Positions 24,721-32,211 of a DNA stretch of 32,211 nucleotides are shown here, one piece after another (position 1 is the first letter of the stretch; each line of letters begins with the position of its first letter). A program made the position numbers and the translations under genes. The stretch comes from Bacteroidales bacterium. Lineage in GTDB: Bacteria; Bacteroidota; Bacteroidia; Bacteroidales; F082. The notes beneath the pieces are model-generated. The model saw only the letters and a program-made list of their open reading frames with translations. It searched no databases and was not told the DNA's origin. The stretch spans positions 1-32,211 of the forward strand of contig JAGCFU010000007.1 of the NCBI GenBank assembly GCA_017649945.1, read 5' to 3'.

Positions 24721-27700
24721 TTACTTGATGATGACTTTCTCAATGCTTGTGTTGCCATTGGCGACCACTTTCAAGAAGTAAACGCCATTGTTCATTTCGC
24801 TTACATTGATTTTTGTATTGCCTTCAGCTTTGCCACTGATAACCACCTGACCGATGCTGTTGATGAGCTGATATTCATAGCTTGCAGCATTGGTGTTGAT
24901 GTTCATCACGTTCTCCACCGGGTTAGGATAGATGCCGAATGCAACCTCGTTCTCGTCGACAGCGTCAACACCTGTCACTGCTGTCACTACCACTGGCAAT
25001 GAGTTACCTGTTGCATATTTTGCAATGACTGTGTAGGTGTATGTTGTCTCCCATGCAAGGTTTTCATCAACATATGTCAATTCAGGAACAAGCTCAGCAA
25101 TTGTAACACCGTTACGGTTCACGATGTAACCCTCTGGATTGCCTGTTGCAGGAGCATCCCATGTCAATGTGACAGTATTGGCGATAACATTTGCTTCGAG
25201 GTTCTGAACAGGTGCGACTGTCACAGGCTCGCCAGCGCAGTTCACGTCAAACTGGAAGTTATAGCTTGCGCTCAAGTTAGAGGCTGATGTAATTTGTTCA
25301 CCGTCTTCATAAGCCACAGTGAACGAGCACTCGTAAGTGTAGCTGCCAGTGATCCAACCTAATGTAACATGTACGCCTGAACCGATTGAGAGTGTGTATG
25401 TTGCACTGGTGCCATTTTCAATTGTGAGGTTCTGTTGTGGCGTACCGTCGCTGAATGAAACTGTCAGCTGATTGCCGTTCCAACCGTCACCGTATGAGTC
25501 TGTAAGATCGAATATCACGTTGCATGAGTTTTTCATAACACCCTCGCCAACGATTGTGATATCATTGTCGGCTGTGAGTGTGAATGTGAGAGGCAGGACT
25601 TCTGTGGTCGGGCATGCAGCGTCAACTATAACTTCAAAGAGAGATGCGCCAACACCTTCTGAATCAAGTGTTCCGAGTTCGTATGTGTCGTTTACAAATG
25701 TGACATAGCTGCTTGTGCTCGACACTGTTACCATGGCGTTAGTAGCCATATAGTGACCGACGTTGTTGAAGTTTGCGACAACAGTCTGTGTCTCACCTGG
25801 GACGAAGCTACCTGCATACTGGAAGTTTTGGAACTCAATAACAGGAGCGCCCACAGTGATTCTTGCTTTGCCATTCCATACGTTTGCGCCGCATGTGGCT
25901 GTAACGTCAATCTGAATCTTTGTACCGTCAGCAACACCTGATGCCACTGTGAATGCAAATTCATCTTCCAAAGTAATTGTCTCGTTTGCACCGAGGACAC
26001 CGAATGAGCCTTCATTGTCAGAGAATGTGATATTAGGATCTGAACTTGTAAGGACGATGTTTGTTTCGCCTGTTGTCGGGTCCACACCAACGTTCTTGAA
26101 TGTCATGCTCATATTCTGCTCTTCAGCAACCGGCACAATACCTGGTGTGAATGCGTCAACTGAAATGAATGCGCCTGCTGCAGGAAGGACGTCGATTGAC
26201 AGAACTTCTGTAACTTTGTTGTATCCAATGACTGTGAGTGTGAGTGTTTCCACTGCGCTCAATGGAGCGAACTCCATGTTAGCCACGCCATCAATAATTC
26301 TAGCTGTAGCGATAACACCCTCTGCATTTGACAATGTTGCAATAGCGTATGCTGCATCAGCTGTAATCTCAGCACCATTCATACCTATCATAAGAATTGA
26401 AGGGTTGACGCTGACATTCATAGCTGTCGGGTTGTCTGTACGAACCATCAATGACGGGTCACCGAAGAGAATCCATGAGTGCTGTGTTGCAGTGAAAGCT
26501 GATGATGTACCGGCATCAAGAACACCCAACGCACCATTCAGTGAAGTACCTGCCAAAGTGTGGTTGAATTGGTCGGTATAACGCCATTCTGTCAAGATGT
26601 TAACCATCTCGTCCTGACCGTACATTGGTGGTTGCCATGGCTGTGAAATCCATGAGAACATACCGCCGATAGCACCTGTAGGAGCACCTGTTGAGTTGTT
26701 GGTTGCACGCATCCAAGCCTCTGCAAAGCATTCACCGTTGGCACCGCCATAGTTGAACTTACCGTTTAAGCATGCCACTGACCAAACGTATGGCAACATA
26801 TTGTCATTTGTCAAAGCATTGACGTTTGAGGTGCTGTAGTTCGCAACGCCCCAGCTTGTCTCTGAACCGTGATTGCAGTAGTTGATGACGCTGACACCTT
26901 GGTTAATGGTGTTGCTGATTGATGAAGCGCTTGCGCCACCACCTTGGTGAAGGTCAGTAACAGTTGTGTATGTGTAATTTAACAGAGTATCACGAATAAA
27001 GTCGATGTGCTGATAGTCATCTTCACCATAGTGACCGCTACCTGCACCGATAGCACCGATACCTAAACCTTTGTCACCAAATGTTGTACCAGCCTGCATG
27101 TCGCGCTCGTAATAAAGCACCTTGTTAACCTGTGTTGTCACGTGAGCGTCAGTCTGTACTGAGAAACGGCCGACAAACACCTCTTCATAGTAGTCTGTTC
27201 CATCAACCATACCGAACCAGATATCTGAATACTGTGTCCCTTCGTATGAGAATGGATGCGGAGTGATGTGCTCATAGTCACCGACTAACAACACATAAAC
27301 GAGGTTGTGGTTAGGATCGTTGTACATGTTTGTGATATAGCTCTTGATAGCATCAGCGTTGTTGCCACCGGCTGTTGTCACGCTCACCATTGTGGTTGGA
27401 CGGCCTGACTGGTTTTTCCAATCAACGAATGGCTGCATGCTTGCCATGAACTGGTCGGCGCAGATAACGAGCATCTCACCATTGTCCTCAATCCAAGGAT
27501 ACCTTGCTGCCGACTCACCGAAGTTGATGAAACGACGGTCATAAGCTGCCTTGAACTCTGGAGACACCTTAGCATCGCCTCTACGTGCAACCTTCTGATT
27601 TTCACCATTGTCGCTAACCTTTGTCATGGCGATTGTCATGTTTGTGTAAACACGCAATGTCTTTGTCACTGGGTTGTAGGCGATAGGGCTAACCATAATG

Positions 27701-28203
27701 TTCTGACCGCGCAAATCTCTCATAATGTAAGGAGCTGCGAGATATGCCTGTGTTGCCGGCCAGAATGCATTCTGCTGATACATTTCGCCATAAGTGTAAG
27801 GAACGTCCTCAGGGTTGATCTGACGGCTGAAGTTACCCTTTGATGGAGCTACTTCAACATTCTCAAAATCAACATAATTTGATTTGACAACGTTCACTGT
27901 CATTTCTGCTCTGTCACCGATAACGGCCGAAATATAACCTACCGGAAGGTCTGGAGCACCAGCCTCGAGCATACTTGCCATCTTGTCAATACTGACGATG
28001 AGCTGTGGTCCGTTAGGTGTTCTAACGGTTTTTGTGTAGAAACCGTCAATCTGAACGTCGACGACGATTTCATTTTCTGTAGAAGAGACCAAAGTCTGCT
28101 TCATCTTTGTAGGGGAATCACTTGTGATTCCATGCCATTCCTGTGCGAATCCCATAAAGGAAAACATCAGGAACAAAGCTGTTAGTAATGATGATTTTCT
28201 CAT
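24721..28203 (-). CDS. Arg-gingipain-like C25 cysteine protease, long form, with T9SS C-terminal domain
   Basis: 1160 residues. Signal peptide 1-20 (MGFAQ), propeptide to about 230, catalytic domain about 235-590. INYCNHGSETSW supplies H445 and WSVACLNG supplies C478, with the Rgp spacing of 33. GEDDYQH puts D396 at the RgpB D163 arginine-pocket position. PWQPPMYGQDEM and WILFGDPSLMVRT follow Rgp closely. After an IgSF domain (about 592-672) there are two CARDB-like beta domains (about 678-785 and 787-890), a DSYGDGWNG domain (about 895-990) comparable to the DVWGDG segment of gingipain adhesins, a FnIII domain (about 996-1077) and a type-A T9SS domain (IYPNP, 1091 to the end). Likely an exported Arg-specific protease with binding domains. 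It has its own promoter box and terminator. Confidence 0.93.
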   Translation of the reverse strand: MRKSSLLTALFLMFSFMGFAQEWHGITSDSPTKMKQTLVSSTENEIVVDVQIDGFYTKTVRTPNGPQLIVSIDKMASMLEAGAPDLPVGYISAVIGDRAEMTVNVVKSNYVDFENVEVAPSKGNFSRQINPEDVPYTYGEMYQQNAFWPATQAYLAAPYIMRDLRGQNIMVSPIAYNPVTKTLRVYTNMTIAMTKVSDNGENQKVARRGDAKVSPEFKAAYDRRFINFGESAARYPWIEDNGEMLVICADQFMASMQPFVDWKNQSGRPTTMVSVTTAGGNNADAIKSYITNMYNDPNHNLVYVLLVGDYEHITPHPFSYEGTQYSDIWFGMVDGTDYYEEVFVGRFSVQTDAHVTTQVNKVLYYERDMQAGTTFGDKGLGIGAIGAGSGHYGEDDYQHIDFIRDTLLNYTYTTVTDLHQGGGASASSISNTINQGVSVINYCNHGSETSWGVANYSTSNVNALTNDNMLPYVWSVACLNGKFNYGGANGECFAEAWMRATNNSTGAPTGAIGGMFSWISQPWQPPMYGQDEMVNILTEWRYTDQFNHTLAGTSLNGALGVLDAGTSSAFTATQHSWILFGDPSLMVRTDNPTAMNVSVNPSILMIGMNGAEITADAAYAIATLSNAEGVIATARIIDGVANMEFAPLSAVETLTLTVIGYNKVTEVLSIDVLPAAGAFISVDAFTPGIVPVAEEQNMSMTFKNVGVDPTTGETNIVLTSSDPNITFSDNEGSFGVLGANETITLEDEFAFTVASGVADGTKIQIDVTATCGANVWNGKARITVGAPVIEFQNFQYAGSFVPGETQTVVANFNNVGHYMATNAMVTVSSTSSYVTFVNDTYELGTLDSEGVGASLFEVIVDAACPTTEVLPLTFTLTADNDITIVGEGVMKNSCNVIFDLTDSYGDGWNGNQLTVSFSDGTPQQNLTIENGTSATYTLSIGSGVHVTLGWITGSYTYECSFTVAYEDGEQITSASNLSASYNFQFDVNCAGEPVTVAPVQNLEANVIANTVTLTWDAPATGNPEGYIVNRNGVTIAELVPELTYVDENLAWETTYTYTVIAKYATGNSLPVVVTAVTGVDAVDENEVAFGIYPNPVENVMNINTNAASYEYQLINSIGQVVISGKAEGNTKINVSEMNNGVYFLKVVANGNTSIEKVIIK

Positions 28204-28261
28204 AATTATAAAAATGGTTTAAAATTAATAATCCTTTTTACACCTATAAATTAATCTGCTG

Positions 28262-28269
28262 CAAAAATA
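28262..28269 (-). promoter_or_regulatory. -7 promoter element for the 1160-residue protease
   Basis: The minus strand reads TATTTTTG, matching TAnnTTTG. It lies 58 nt before the ATG at 28203 and immediately after the upstream terminator, leaving an AT-rich leader of about 50 nt. Confidence 0.55.
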
Positions 28270-28272
28270 TAT

Positions 28273-28302
28273 AAAAAAAGGATGCCGACAACCGGCATCC
28301 TT
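28273..28302 (-). terminator. Terminator of the Kgp-like gene
   Basis: AAGGATGCCG (28278-28287) and CGGCATCCTT (28293-28302) pair perfectly around a 5-nt loop. On the minus strand the hairpin ends in seven T (28279-28273). It lies about 20 nt after the stop at 28323 and is homologous to the hairpin at 24672-24701. Confidence 0.88.
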
Positions 28303-28322
28303 AAATATTTTTTTGAAAATTT

Positions 28323-31300
28323 TTACTTGACAGTAACTTTTCTTACGATAACTTCACCGTCAGCAACGATTCTCAAGAAGTAAACACCGTTGAGTTCGCT
28401 TACGTTGAGTGATGTTCTGCCGTCAGCGTTGCCGCTGAGAACCATCTGACCAACGCAGTTAATCACCTGGTATTCATAGTTGTTAGCATTTGTAACGATA
28501 TTCAAGACGCCGTTTGACGGGTTAGGATATACGCTAACCTTAACATCTTCGTTCTCGATAACACCTGCGAAATCAACTGTCACGATTGCTGAAGCAGGAG
28601 CTGACATTGCACCGCTCTCATTGACAGCATATACAGAATACAAGTATGAACCTGTTTCTGTGAGTTCATCATTGAATGTTGTCTCTGTAGTTGTACCTAA
28701 TGTCTCGCCATCACGTTTAACTAAGTATGACACGGCCTCGCTTGATGCAGTCCATGTAAGAGTTACATCATGTCCTTCATTTGTTGCCACGAGGTCTGTT
28801 GCTGGGGCGATGAACTGATACTGGTTGACAATCGGGAAACGGATGTCGTCAATCTTGACGCAGTCGTCGCCGTTGCTCACAGAGGTGTCTTTGTGGTATT
28901 CAAACTTGAATGTGTGCGTACCCACTGTCACAGGCTGTGTGTACTCAGACCATGCGACTGTGCCTGACCATCCTTGAGGATTCTGTGAAACACCATCATA
29001 GTAGAAGAAGAACTTATCGTAATTATTCTCAGATGATACGTAGTACATGAATGTCATGTCGCCAGCTGCCTGAACGTCAACTGTCAATGTCATTGAGTAA
29101 TCGGTGTTGTTAAGTCCTTCATTCATTGACTTGGCGCATTTTGTTCCCTTTGTTCCACCGTCAACGATTGACCATGAATTAGCCTGGCTGAATGTCCAGC
29201 CTTCGCCAAACACACCAGATTCAAAGTTCTCTTGGAGAACCTGATATGTAACAACCATTATGCCTTCCTCATAGAATGCACCTGTTGCGAAGTTGTATGC
29301 CACTTCAAATGAAGATGCCGGAGCAACTGTTTGGGCAACTGAATAGTTGCTTGACAAAGTAAGTGTCTGACCACCTTCAACCACATCTTCAGAAACGATT
29401 GTTGTATTTTCAATCACAAGGTCTGATGAGCAGCTTTCGAGATTCAATGTTCCGCCATAGAATGGAGCTGAACCAGTATTCTTGAATGTGAATGTAACAT
29501 CATTTTCTGTACTTGCGATACTTTCGACAGCGAGAACAGGAGCGTGGAGTGTGACATTGATGTTAGCCTCCCATGTATCTGTGCCGTCGGTCACTGAAAG
29601 AACGAACTGAGCCTTTGCATTGTCAGGAACGTTTTCTGCAACTGAGAACTGTAAGCCTTCGATTGTAGTTGTCTCTTCAGGATTCAAGGCTGCTGCTGTA
29701 GCGCTACCTGCCAAAACCTCAACATATTCACTTTGTGTTGTGAGTGTAGCTGTGATTGCACCTGATGGCAATGTACCGACGTTCTTCAATGTGATGTTCA
29801 TGTCAACTGTCTCGCCGTAGTTGGCCTGGTCAACATTCAATGCATATGAGTCGACTGCCACGTAAGCGCCTGTCATAGCTGCAGCAGGAACTTCAGCGAT
29901 ATATGGAACGTGCTGTGGATGTGTCACAACGATCTTTGCCATACCGCCTGATGTCACTGGAGTGATAGCGATATCTGTTGTACCAGTCTCGTCAATCATA
30001 CCTGCACCATAAAGAACACCGTCCTTTGAGATACCTACGTATGAGCCAGGAGCTGCTGACACTGTGTAGACATCCATTCCGATAGGAAGTGTAGGCATGT
30101 GTGAAACCTCGTTGTCAGTTGGCTGTACACGATATGGGAGGATAGAACCGTCACCAAGTGTGTGGTAGGCCTGCCAGTCATAGAGGTTGCTGATATGAAT
30201 TGTATAACCCAAAGCTTCAGCTGCGTTTGATGCAAGGTTACCAACAAATCTGATAGCGTCAACTACGTTGTATGCTGCGTCATCCCAGATAGCATCATAG
30301 CAACCAAGAGTTGTGATGTCGATGTTTGGCATTGAACCATTGGCCTGGCTTGTTGCACCGACTGCAAAGTAGTAGTCATTGAGCCAATATGTTGAAGGGC
30401 ATGAGCCGATGTAAGCGTAAGCAGCTTTGTTAGCTGTACGTACCATTGCCTCACCGAAGCATGTACCTGAGATACCCCAGTCAGCTGCCTGACAGCAGTT
30501 ACCCATTGCGAGGAAGTATTTGTGCTCATTTGTCAAGTTATTGACATCGCTAACTGTCAAGCTTGGACCTGACCAGCTGGTGTTTGAACCGTGAGCTGTG
30601 TAGTTTGCGAAACCGACACCTGTATTCAAGTGTGTGTAACATCCTGTGTAGACGTTGTCGCTGTATTCATACACATTATTGAAACCATGTTCTGTGTTGT
30701 AATAATAGTATGAAGCATACTTGATAGCTGGACGACCAACTGTCTGGCCCCAACCTGAGTCTTCACCAGCGATGAGCAACACATTGCCCAAGTAGCTTGG
30801 ATCCGGCATAGTAAGCTGCTCATATTCAAGAGCTTTGTTCATCATAGCTGCCATATGATCCACTGTCTCTGCTGGGAAACGGCTGTGGTACATATCTGAG
30901 AACATGTCACCGTCAACTGATGAATAGTTGAGGTCTGTCACACATTGAGTTGCGCTACCGTTTGCTGATTCCGGAACCATGTTCTTGTCACCCATGATCA
31001 TGAGGAATGTAGGATGATCCTCTTCATATTTGTTCTGGATGAAAGTTCTGATTGCTGCAGCGGTTGAGCCGATTTGGTCGGTGTAGTTAACGTCGACATA
31101 GAAACCTTTTTCTGTCTTCCATGCAACCCATTCAGCAATTGTCGATTCGAATGCGCGGTTAGCGATAACAAGCATCTTGACAGGGTTCTGCCACATGTCA
31201 GGGTGCTCATCATAAATGTCGTTGATAGCTCTTTCGTTGAACATTGTCTTGTAAATGCCAGCGAAATATGGGTTGAATGTGCTTATAAAGTAATCTTCAG

Positions 31301-31931
31301 CTGCTGCTTTGTCATAGCTTCCGAAGCTCACTTCAACATCAATGTTGTTATAAACACGGACTGTGTTGTTTGCAGCGTCATACTGGACCGGGTTCACTGT
31401 GAGAGCTGCGATCTGGATGCCACGCATTGTTCCCTCGATCTCAACCTGAGCGATAGGACGTTCTGCGAAACCTTTCTGTGCATATGCCTTGGCGCTATAT
31501 TCAAACGGAATATCCTCTGGCTTCTGATCCTTGCGGAGTTTAGGCTGCATAGGGACAATCTGGTGCATGCCATAATCAGCAAGATTATAAACCTCTGTTG
31601 TGTAACCTTTCACCGAAACTGTAACATTCTTTGCTCCTACAGGAACAGCAAAGAGTTTGTTAGCTGCAGGAAGATTTGGTTCACCAAGATTACCTGACTG
31701 ATATGTTCCGTCCATTGTGATGGCTGAGAACACACCTCTTTCAGTAGATACTTCAGCTGCTTCGATGCTGCCGAATGAAAATGTTGCACTGAAACCGTCT
31801 TTTGTGACGTTTGTGCACTGCTGAGCGCTCTTTGCACCGTTAAGGTCAATGCGCCCCTGAGCAAATGCCTGGAAGCCAAACATAATGACCACCAATGCCA
31901 TTGCTAACTTTGTGAGTTGAAATTTTTTCAT
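28323..31931 (-). CDS. Lys-gingipain-like C25 cysteine protease with adhesin-like and T9SS domains
   Basis: 1202 residues. Signal peptide 1-25 (FQAFAQ), propeptide to about 230, catalytic domain about 240-600. Alignment from memory with Kgp gives a constant offset of 3: D391, H447 and C480 correspond to the triad D388, H444 and C477, and D519 in YWLNDYYF to the S1 residue D516. Long stretches agree, such as GCYTHLNTGV.FANYTAHGS and AYHTLGDGSILPYR. An IgSF domain follows (about 612-685; GSYVGISKDGVLYGAG is nearly Kgp's own). Then come CARDB-like beta domains (about 690-895), a jelly-roll with ENFESG...KIDDIRF (about 900-1033) like cleaved-adhesin domains, a FnIII domain (about 1040-1120) and a T9SS type-A domain (YPNP, 1135 to the end). 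Likely lysine-specific and surface-exposed; specificity is inferred. Confidence 0.93.
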   Translation of the reverse strand: MKKFQLTKLAMALVVIMFGFQAFAQGRIDLNGAKSAQQCTNVTKDGFSATFSFGSIEAAEVSTERGVFSAITMDGTYQSGNLGEPNLPAANKLFAVPVGAKNVTVSVKGYTTEVYNLADYGMHQIVPMQPKLRKDQKPEDIPFEYSAKAYAQKGFAERPIAQVEIEGTMRGIQIAALTVNPVQYDAANNTVRVYNNIDVEVSFGSYDKAAAEDYFISTFNPYFAGIYKTMFNERAINDIYDEHPDMWQNPVKMLVIANRAFESTIAEWVAWKTEKGFYVDVNYTDQIGSTAAAIRTFIQNKYEEDHPTFLMIMGDKNMVPESANGSATQCVTDLNYSSVDGDMFSDMYHSRFPAETVDHMAAMMNKALEYEQLTMPDPSYLGNVLLIAGEDSGWGQTVGRPAIKYASYYYYNTEHGFNNVYEYSDNVYTGCYTHLNTGVGFANYTAHGSNTSWSGPSLTVSDVNNLTNEHKYFLAMGNCCQAADWGISGTCFGEAMVRTANKAAYAYIGSCPSTYWLNDYYFAVGATSQANGSMPNIDITTLGCYDAIWDDAAYNVVDAIRFVGNLASNAAEALGYTIHISNLYDWQAYHTLGDGSILPYRVQPTDNEVSHMPTLPIGMDVYTVSAAPGSYVGISKDGVLYGAGMIDETGTTDIAITPVTSGGMAKIVVTHPQHVPYIAEVPAAAMTGAYVAVDSYALNVDQANYGETVDMNITLKNVGTLPSGAITATLTTQSEYVEVLAGSATAAALNPEETTTIEGLQFSVAENVPDNAKAQFVLSVTDGTDTWEANINVTLHAPVLAVESIASTENDVTFTFKNTGSAPFYGGTLNLESCSSDLVIENTTIVSEDVVEGGQTLTLSSNYSVAQTVAPASSFEVAYNFATGAFYEEGIMVVTYQVLQENFESGVFGEGWTFSQANSWSIVDGGTKGTKCAKSMNEGLNNTDYSMTLTVDVQAAGDMTFMYYVSSENNYDKFFFYYDGVSQNPQGWSGTVAWSEYTQPVTVGTHTFKFEYHKDTSVSNGDDCVKIDDIRFPIVNQYQFIAPATDLVATNEGHDVTLTWTASSEAVSYLVKRDGETLGTTTETTFNDELTETGSYLYSVYAVNESGAMSAPASAIVTVDFAGVIENEDVKVSVYPNPSNGVLNIVTNANNYEYQVINCVGQMVLSGNADGRTSLNVSELNGVYFLRIVADGEVIVRKVTVK

Positions 31932-32004
31932 TTTTTTGTAAAATTAAGTTATTGTTAATTGTTAATTTTTCTCAAAGACTATGTCTTTTTGTTTTTCCAA
32001 GCTA

Positions 32005-32012
32005 CAAAATTA
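32005..32012 (-). promoter_or_regulatory. -7 promoter element for the Kgp-like gene
   Basis: The minus strand reads TAATTTTG, matching TAnnTTTG, 73 nt before the ATG at 31931. It lies in the 135-nt gap after the partial gene at the window end; the leader is AT-rich with no hairpin I trust. Confidence 0.5.
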
Positions 32013-32066
32013 CAAATTATTTTTAATCAAGATGACTTTTTTTTCAAAATATTTAAAAAAAAAATA

Positions 32067-32211
32067 TCACTTACCCAATATGTTGTTGTATTCTTTCTTG
32101 GAATTCAACAAGTTAACAGCACGTTCCACCATCTTGTCTTCTCTCATCACGACCTGATAAAATTTGTCGATATTCCACACATCCTGAGCTATCATCGCTT
32201 TTATTCTTAAC
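32067..32211 (-). CDS. C-terminus of a protein cut by the window edge (possibly an S41 processing peptidase)
   Basis: An open frame of 47 codons reads in from the right edge and stops with TGA at 32069-32067. The visible chain starts LRIKAMIAQDVWNIDKFY, continues QVVMREDKMVERAVNLL and ends NSKKEYNNILGK. It is amphipathic and helical with coding-like composition. The pattern of KA.IA.D.W...K.Y followed by ED..V..A...L resembles the tail of Bacteroidota S41-family C-terminal processing peptidases, from memory only, so the name is tentative. The gene is on the same strand as the proteases; a separate -7 box follows it, so it is probably a separate transcription unit. Confidence 0.5.
   Translation of the reverse strand, partial: LRIKAMIAQDVWNIDKFYQVVMREDKMVERAVNLLNSKKEYNNILGK

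Noticed and set aside
28204..28261. Riboswitch or attenuator in the leader of the 1160-residue protease
   Set aside because: The leader is about 50 nt, very AT-rich and without a stable fold beyond the upstream terminator hairpin.

Overview
The window looks like a chromosomal segment of a T9SS-positive member of the order Bacteroidales (phylum Bacteroidota), not Porphyromonas gingivalis itself. Five lines of evidence support this. Four large secreted proteins end in type-A type IX secretion C-terminal domains (YPNP...NG/AG.Y..K). Several genes are preceded by the Bacteroidota -7 element TAnnTTTG. A Bacteroidota-type paralogue of RsmI lies directly behind dnaA. A V/A-type ATPase operon carries the DUF2764 gene typical of the phylum. 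Three proteases are clear relatives of the Arg- and Lys-gingipains. Species-level assignment is not possible from the sequence alone.

Layout. 1-1.9 kb (+): a small secreted protein with a C-terminal PLGSG/transmembrane/basic tail, then a secreted protein with a gingipain-type cleaved-adhesin domain and a T9SS signal. 1.9-5.9 kb: rsmI-like methyltransferase and dnaA (-), a YigZ/IMPACT protein (-), and divergent prmC (+). 5.9-13.2 kb (-): V/A-type ATPase operon in transcription order E, DUF2764, A, B, D, I, K. gyrB (13.2-15.1 kb) sits immediately upstream, only 10 nt from the E gene. 15.2-19.9 kb (-): a long TPR protein translationally coupled to an outer-membrane beta-barrel protein. 20.0-20.4 kb (-): RNase P RNA gene rnpB. 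20.4-21.8 kb (-): metallo-beta-lactamase/beta-CASP RNA exonuclease. 21.8-31.9 kb (-): three consecutive C25 proteases, two Rgp-like and one Kgp-like. 32.07 kb to the end (-): the C-terminus of one further gene.

How the parts fit. The secreted layer consists of three gingipain-family proteases plus one stand-alone adhesin, all tagged for T9SS export. In P. gingivalis, adhesin domains are fused to RgpA and Kgp; here the best adhesin match is a separate gene about 20 kb away. The c-ring subunit keeps all five side chains that bind Na+ in the Enterococcus hirae enzyme, so the ATPase is probably a sodium pump. The informational genes (dnaA, gyrB, prmC, rnpB, rsmI-like) are housekeeping.

The less ordinary signals are small palindromic repeats in functional places: a 40-nt perfect palindrome in frame inside prmC, a 19-nt repeat forming the tip of helix P12 of RNase P RNA, a third palindrome that forms the probable terminator of the ATPase operon, and a fourth inverted repeat between the divergent yigZ-like gene and prmC. 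The gaps around the protease genes carry a duplicated terminator-promoter cassette whose hairpin shows compensatory base changes. No tRNA, CRISPR array, insertion sequence or gene-free stretch above 300 bases was seen.
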